Assembly (NCBI GenBank): GCA_040394775.1
Contig: JBEBRN010000001.1
Coordinates: 33,557-97,556 of the forward strand
Direction: 5' to 3'
Length of the DNA stretch: 64,000 bases
DNA from: 40-80 sp040394775
GTDB taxonomy: Bacteria > Bacteroidota > Bacteroidia > Flavobacteriales_D > Crocinitomicaceae
Part shown: one piece after another, positions 60,178 through 64,000 of the stretch
How the letters are laid out: the number at the start of each line of letters is the position of its first letter
Numbering within the stretch: position 1 is the stretch's first letter
Notes under the pieces: model-generated
The model's database searches: none
What the model was told of the DNA's origin: nothing
The model's input: only the letters and a program-made list of their open reading frames with translations
Translations under genes and position numbers: made by a program

Positions 60178-61113
60178 ATGAAAAGATTTATAATTAAACT
60201 AACAATATTTGTATTTCCTGTATTAGGACTTTTTCTGTTAGGAATATTTCTTCCAACGACACCTCGTGCATCAAAATCTCTATTAATGGCAAGCATAAAC
60301 AAGAATTTACTTTTACAAAAGACTCAAACCCCAAGAATTATATTTGTAGGCGGTTCAAATCTGTCGTTTGGCTTGAATTGTCAAATAATAAAAGACTCTT
60401 TACAGATTAATCCAATTAATACAGCAATTCACGCATCTATAGGAATAAAATATATGTTAGATAATACATTAGAGTATGTAAAAAATGGTGATATTATTGT
60501 CCTTGTTCCTGAATATAATCATTTTTATAGAAGTTTGAACTTTGGCTCAGAAGAACTAATGCGAACAGTTTTTGATGTAGATTTGGAAAATATTAAATAT
60601 CTAAATATCTATCAGTTTGTTAATATTATTCCATACCTTCCCAAATACAGTCTGACTAAGTTTAATCCAACTGAATATTTAAATGTAAATGAAAGTGATG
60701 TATACTCTGTTAATTCTTTTAATGAATTTGGTGACACCTATACTCATTGGGAAATAAAACAAAAAAAGTTCGCACCATATGGTGCAATTAATACCGAATT
60801 TAATTATGATGTTTTAAAATACATTGAAGAGTTTAATATTTATCTGAAAAGAAAAGGTGCAACCTTATTAGTTTCTTTTCCTGGTTTTCAAGAAACATCA
60901 TTCAATAACTCTAAAATAGCTATACAAAAAGTTAAAAATGAATTAATGAAATCAAATTTAATGATAATTGGCACACCTGAAAGATATAAAATTCCTGACT
61001 CTTTAATGTTTAACTCACCATATCACCTCAATAAAAAGGGAGTTGATTACAGAACAAAATTAATAATAGAAGATGTTAAGAAAGCACGAACGCACAACAT
61101 CGTATTTAATTAA
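60178..61113 (+). CDS. SGNH-like periplasmic partner of the MBOAT protein (cassette 2)
   Basis: A 311-residue protein with an N-terminal membrane anchor (residues 9-24) and an exported SGNH-like fold: FVGGSNLSFGLN (Ser near residue 60), NTAIHASIGIKYMLDN, GDIIVLVPEYNHFY, and a late His in SPYHLNKKGVDYR. It probably takes the acyl group from the MBOAT protein and puts it onto a polysaccharide, as DltD, AlgX or related partners do. The usual Asp of the DxxH pair is not obvious. The left core of the next attC-like site lies within its last codons. Confidence 0.75.
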   Translation: MKRFIIKLTIFVFPVLGLFLLGIFLPTTPRASKSLLMASINKNLLLQKTQTPRIIFVGGSNLSFGLNCQIIKDSLQINPINTAIHASIGIKYMLDNTLEYVKNGDIIVLVPEYNHFYRSLNFGSEELMRTVFDVDLENIKYLNIYQFVNIIPYLPKYSLTKFNPTEYLNVNESDVYSVNSFNEFGDTYTHWEIKQKKFAPYGAINTEFNYDVLKYIEEFNIYLKRKGATLLVSFPGFQETSFNNSKIAIQKVKNELMKSNLMIIGTPERYKIPDSLMFNSPYHLNKKGVDYRTKLIIEDVKKARTHNIVFN

Positions 61114-61225
61114 TTGGCGGTCAGTCACTTATCTACAGACAGGTGCTTTAAAGACAGCTTTTCACTTATTGACAGATTTGTGCATTAAAATCGCCAACTA
61201 ATTAAATACACAAAACGTTACCTGC
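61090..61225. repeat. attC-like site between cassettes 2 and 3
   Basis: Left core ACGCACAAC (61090-61098, exact complement of the 58641 core), left arm GTATTTAATTAATTGGCG (61102-61119), right arm CGCCAACTAATTAAATAC (61192-61209, one mismatch), spacer ACAAAAC, right core GTTACCTGC (61217-61225). Length 136 bases. Confidence 0.85.
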
Positions 61226-61350
61226 TATGTAAAAAAAGACGACCGTGCAATTCAACAACGACACGTTTTGACGGACTGACTTTCGATATTTGTAGAAACG
61301 GGGACGCTGAAAACCGAACAGAGTAAGCGAAAAAGTAAAACAAAATAAGT

Positions 61351-61545
61351 ATGGCACTTTACAAACTAACAGCACCAAGACAATTTGGAGATATGCCGAA
61401 AGGTTACGAATTTCAAGTAGCATCTGCAACAACACCTAAACCAAATGCACAAGATGTCGAAAAGGTAATTGCAAGATTAGGATTTAACAAACAAGCTCAA
61501 TCCTACAAAAGTCCAGGGAATTTTAAGGTTGACAAAATCAGCTAA
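61351..61545 (+). CDS. Small conserved protein of cassette 3
   Basis: A 64-residue protein starting MALYKLTAPRQFGDMPKGYEFQV, with a central PNAQDVEKVIARLGF and a final basic stretch NFKVDKIS. It looks like a complete small domain with a strand-helix arrangement, but I do not recognise the fold. It precedes the nuclease gene by four bases in the same cassette, so it may be its immunity or regulatory partner; this is inferred from context only. Confidence 0.6.
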   Translation: MALYKLTAPRQFGDMPKGYEFQVASATTPKPNAQDVEKVIARLGFNKQAQSYKSPGNFKVDKIS

Positions 61546-61549
61546 TCAT

Positions 61550-62296
61550 ATGTTTGACGAAAAATCTCGACAGGAGTTAAAGTATTACGTCTATATGTTG
61601 CTCGACCCGACAGACAACAAGCCATTCTATGTTGGTAAAGGTATCGACAACAGAGTATTTAACCATTTAGCTTGTGCCTTAACAGACATTGACACTTCAA
61701 ATGCCAAATACGATAAAATACGAGAGATTACTCAAAGTGGTCAGACTGTAAAACATATTATCGTCAGGCACGGACTTTCTGAAAGTGAAGCATTTCAAAT
61801 AGAAGCCTCTTTGATTGACACTTTAACATATTGTGGACTTTTTCTTTCAAACATTGTCGGTGGACACAACTCAATTGAAAAAGGACTTATGACTTCAGAA
61901 GAAATCATTCGTCTTTACAATGCACAGCCACTTGACAAAATTGGGACGGATTGCATTTTGATTAACATAAATAGAAAATACGAACGTGGTAAAGGAGGAC
62001 AATCCATTTATCAAGCGACAAAAGAAACTTGGACTATCAGAAAAAGCAGATTAAACCAGCTTAAATATGTTTTGAGTGAATACAGAGGACTAATTGTTGA
62101 AGTATTTGAAGTTGCGGAATGGTATGAAAAAGAAAGAGGTTATTTACCGCATTCTAAAAAGTTCGGACAGACAAAAATTGGTTACGGTTTTAATGGAGCA
62201 CCAGCTTCGGACGAAATTAGAAGCCTATACATAAACAAATCAATTGCTCACACCAAGAAACGTGGAGCGGCTTCCGCAATTAGATATAACTTGTAA
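61550..62296 (+). CDS. GIY-YIG nuclease-like protein, LEM-3 type (cassette 3)
   Basis: A 248-residue protein beginning near MFDEKSRQ. The GIY-YIG domain is in residues about 12-115: YYVYMLLDP and PFYVGKGIDNRVFNHL, where YVY and YVG replace GIY and YIG, then the usual Arg and the acidic residue in ESEAFQIEASLI. This spacing and the YVYMLLDP opening are typical of the LEM-3-like branch. The C-terminal half has a basic helical segment and no named domain. The TTG at 61529 is an alternative start that overlaps the small upstream gene. Confidence 0.75.
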   Translation: MFDEKSRQELKYYVYMLLDPTDNKPFYVGKGIDNRVFNHLACALTDIDTSNAKYDKIREITQSGQTVKHIIVRHGLSESEAFQIEASLIDTLTYCGLFLSNIVGGHNSIEKGLMTSEEIIRLYNAQPLDKIGTDCILININRKYERGKGGQSIYQATKETWTIRKSRLNQLKYVLSEYRGLIVEVFEVAEWYEKERGYLPHSKKFGQTKIGYGFNGAPASDEIRSLYINKSIAHTKKRGAASAIRYNL

Positions 62297-62312
62297 CGAA
62301 AGAAGGAAACAC

Positions 62313-62448
62313 AGCAGGTAACAATGTATATAAAAAATAGGCGGAACAGCAGTAAATTCAAGGCTTTTAGCTCGTATCAAACTTGGTGCTCAACTGAAAG
62401 TTTCGTGCTTCGAAATCGCCTACTTTTCATATACTAACCGTTACCTGC
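62313..62448. repeat. attC-like site between cassettes 3 and 4
   Basis: Left core AGCAGGTAAC (62313-62322, ten-base complement of the 61217 core), left arm GTATATAAAAAATAGGCG (62326-62343), right arm CGCCTACTTTTCATATAC (62417-62434, two mismatches), spacer TAACC, right core GTTACCTGC (62440-62448). The loop carries GTTTCGTGCTTCG, as at 58541. Confidence 0.85.
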
Positions 62449-62488
62449 AAGCGTAAAACAACGCTTCGTCAAAAAATAACGATTAAAA

Positions 62489-63937
62489 ATGAAAAAACTA
62501 AAAATTATCCTGACTTTATTTTTATTATCATCAACTTACACATTTGCTCAAAATTGTGATTGCCCAAAAAATTTTGATTGGGTAAAAAAAACTTTTGAAG
62601 AAAATGACGCAGGTTTTGAATATGCCTTGAAACAAAAAGGAAATCAAGCTTACGAAGACCAGAACAAAAGAATATTAGAAAAAGTAAAATCAGCTAAAAC
62701 ATTAAGTGAATGCGGACCTATATTGTATGAATGGCTGACATTCTTTCGTTCGGGACATATTGCCATAAGACTTAATGAACAATCAACACCAAATACAGAC
62801 AATAAAGCAGAACAAAAATTTCCAAATTGGGAAACTTATTCAATCAAAACTGAAGATTTTAAAAAATATTTAGACAAGAAGAAAACTTCCGATTATGAGG
62901 GCATTTGGGAAACCGAACCTTACAAAATAGGTATAAAGAAAGAAAACGATAAATACATCGGGTTTATTGTAGAGTCGGGTGCAGAAACTTGGACAAAAGG
63001 ACAAATAAAACTAAAATTTAGTATAAATGAAAATAAGGCAAATTCCGTTTTTTATATGCGAGACCACTCGCCTTCCGAATCCGAAATTGTAAACCTAACG
63101 GGTAATAATCATTTACAGATTGGTAATTTCACTCTTAAAAGGTTATATCCCAAAGTTGCTGATGAACCAAAATATGAGCGATATTTCAAATCATTAACAG
63201 CTCAAAAACCCTATATTGAACAGTTAAACAATACAACATTATATTTCAGAATACCATCATTTCAAGTTTCCGAAAAACAAGCAATTGATAGTGTAATTGC
63301 AACTAACAGAGATAAAATTCTATCTACTGAAAATCTAATTATTGACATAAGAAACGGAACAGGTGGTTCAGACGGAAGTTATAAAGAAATTCTACCTCTT
63401 ATCTATACCAATCCAATAAGAACAGTTGGGGTTGAATTCCTATCTACAAAACTAAACAATCAGAGAATGCTTGATTTTATCAACAAGCCTGAATATGGAT
63501 TTGATGAAGATGATAAAAAGTGGGCTCAAACAGCTTTCGATAAATTAGATAAGAAACAAGGAGAATTTGTAAATCTGAATGAAAATATTGTGAGTATCAC
63601 TAAGTATGATACTATTTACCCTTATCCTAAAAATGTAGGAATTATCATTAATCAAGCAAACGGAAGTACAGATGAGCAGTTTTTACTTGCCTCTAAACAA
63701 AGTAAAAAAGTAAAATTATTTGGCACAACAACTTATGGAGTTTTGGACGTTTCAAATATGTATTTCGTTCCATCGCCTTGTAACGAATTTCAATTGGGTT
63801 ATTCACTTTCAAGAAGTATGAGAATACCAGATTTCACGATTGATGAAAAGGGATTGCAACCAGATTTTTATTTGGACAGAAGTATTCCTTTACACGAATG
63901 GACTGAATTTGTGAATGAGGTACTGAACGAACGATAA
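62489..63937 (+). CDS. Exported S41-family peptidase (cassette 4)
   Basis: A 482-residue protein with a signal peptide (about residues 1-20, ending YTFAQ). The C-terminal half is a tail-specific protease fold: IIDIRNGTGGSDGSYKEI near residue 285, then the Ser-containing NQANGSTDEQFLLASKQSKKVKLFGTTTYG near residues 390-420, and DFTIDEKGLQPDFYLD. The family uses a Ser-Lys or Ser-His-Glu site; Ser in NGSTDEQ and a Lys in the following helix are the candidates. It is alone in cassette 4. Target unknown. Confidence 0.88.
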   Translation: MKKLKIILTLFLLSSTYTFAQNCDCPKNFDWVKKTFEENDAGFEYALKQKGNQAYEDQNKRILEKVKSAKTLSECGPILYEWLTFFRSGHIAIRLNEQSTPNTDNKAEQKFPNWETYSIKTEDFKKYLDKKKTSDYEGIWETEPYKIGIKKENDKYIGFIVESGAETWTKGQIKLKFSINENKANSVFYMRDHSPSESEIVNLTGNNHLQIGNFTLKRLYPKVADEPKYERYFKSLTAQKPYIEQLNNTTLYFRIPSFQVSEKQAIDSVIATNRDKILSTENLIIDIRNGTGGSDGSYKEILPLIYTNPIRTVGVEFLSTKLNNQRMLDFINKPEYGFDEDDKKWAQTAFDKLDKKQGEFVNLNENIVSITKYDTIYPYPKNVGIIINQANGSTDEQFLLASKQSKKVKLFGTTTYGVLDVSNMYFVPSPCNEFQLGYSLSRSMRIPDFTIDEKGLQPDFYLDRSIPLHEWTEFVNEVLNER

Positions 63938-63945
63938 AAACGCCA

Positions 63946-64000
63946 GCAGGTAACAAGTAAGGCTTAAACGCAGCGTAGCGATAGCGAAGTTGCGGTTTTA
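63946..64000. repeat. attC-like site at the end of cassette 4 (cut by the window end)
   Basis: Left core GCAGGTAAC (63946-63954) matches the core of cassette 4. The arm GTAAGGCTTAAACGCA follows, and the last bases TGCGGTTTTA look like the start of its complement. The remainder and the right core lie beyond the window. Confidence 0.7.

Larger units (their letters stand above)
56101..64000 (+). mobile_element. Integron-like gene cassette array (at least four cassettes)
   Basis: Cassette borders, taken at G^TT in the core, are 56101-58641, 58642-61217, 61218-62440 and 62441 to beyond the window. Every cassette starts with a TT-core and ends with its 9-10 base reverse complement: TTAGGGCA/TGCCCTAAC, TTGTGCGT/ACGCACAAC, TTACCTGCT/AGCAGGTAAC and TTACCTGC/GCAGGTAAC. 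Next to each left core copy is a 15-18 base arm whose complement precedes the next core. This is the cassette geometry of integrons. All genes read in the same direction. No integrase gene or attI site is in view, and two core types break the GTTRRRY rule. Confidence 0.75.

Overview
The window looks like a chromosomal segment of a Bacteroidota bacterium, most likely a Flavobacteriales member that has a type IX secretion system. The evidence is the low G+C content, the gene content (DUF4175, YtxJ-type bacilliredoxin, type IX sorting domains, a GldM-like domain, a clade II nos cluster) and several promoters with the Bacteroidota -7 element TAnnTTTG. Ribosome binding sites are mostly weak and overlapping TAATG or ATGA start/stop junctions are common. 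The genus cannot be fixed from the sequence. No rRNA, tRNA, CRISPR array or insertion sequence was recognised.

Layout. 1-7.4 kb: the distal half of a respiratory complex I operon (end of nuoG, then nuoHIJKLMN), closed by two terminators. 7.6-9.2 kb: a cold-shock protein and DEAD-box helicase pair behind a long leader. 9.7-13.5 kb: a HAD phosphatase, a secreted propeller-like protein, a LETM1-like protein and a glutaminyl cyclase lipoprotein. 13.7-20.2 kb: a seven-gene nitrous oxide reductase operon (cytochrome c, nosZ, a membrane protein, nosL, nosD, nosF, nosY), with an FNR/CRP-type palindrome placed where a class II activator would bind. 20.4-28.4 kb: bacilliredoxin with pheS, two paralogous lipoproteins, queA, and two DUF4836-like proteins with pdxJ. 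28.5-36 kb: mostly uncharacterised envelope proteins, including one built of five 27-residue repeats, then a GNAT protein and tryptophanase. 36-43.9 kb: methyltransferase, mnmG, ybeY, an anti-sigma-type ATPase, a DUF4175 protein and tlyA; three parS-like centromere sites lie here. 43.9-55.9 kb: mostly plus-strand genes (dctA-like, pirin, alkyltransferase-like, rpiB, SASA esterase, hipBA, an ACR3-like transporter, several small conserved proteins, a GldM-like protein, an SDR).

56.1-64 kb is the most unusual region: a head-to-tail array of at least four gene cassettes separated by attC-like inverted repeats of about 135 bp. Each cassette begins with a core beginning (G)TT and ends with its 9-10 base reverse complement, which is the geometry of integron cassettes, but two of the three core sequences do not fit GTTRRRY and no integrase is present in the window. 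Cassette 1 carries a P-loop kinase, a PIN-GNAT-EVE/ASCH-like fusion and an ASCH protein, a plausible uncharacterised RNA-targeting or defence module. Cassette 2 carries an MBOAT acyltransferase with an SGNH-like partner. Cassette 3 carries a small protein and a LEM-3-like GIY-YIG nuclease. Cassette 4 carries a secreted S41 peptidase, and its attC-like site is cut by the window end.
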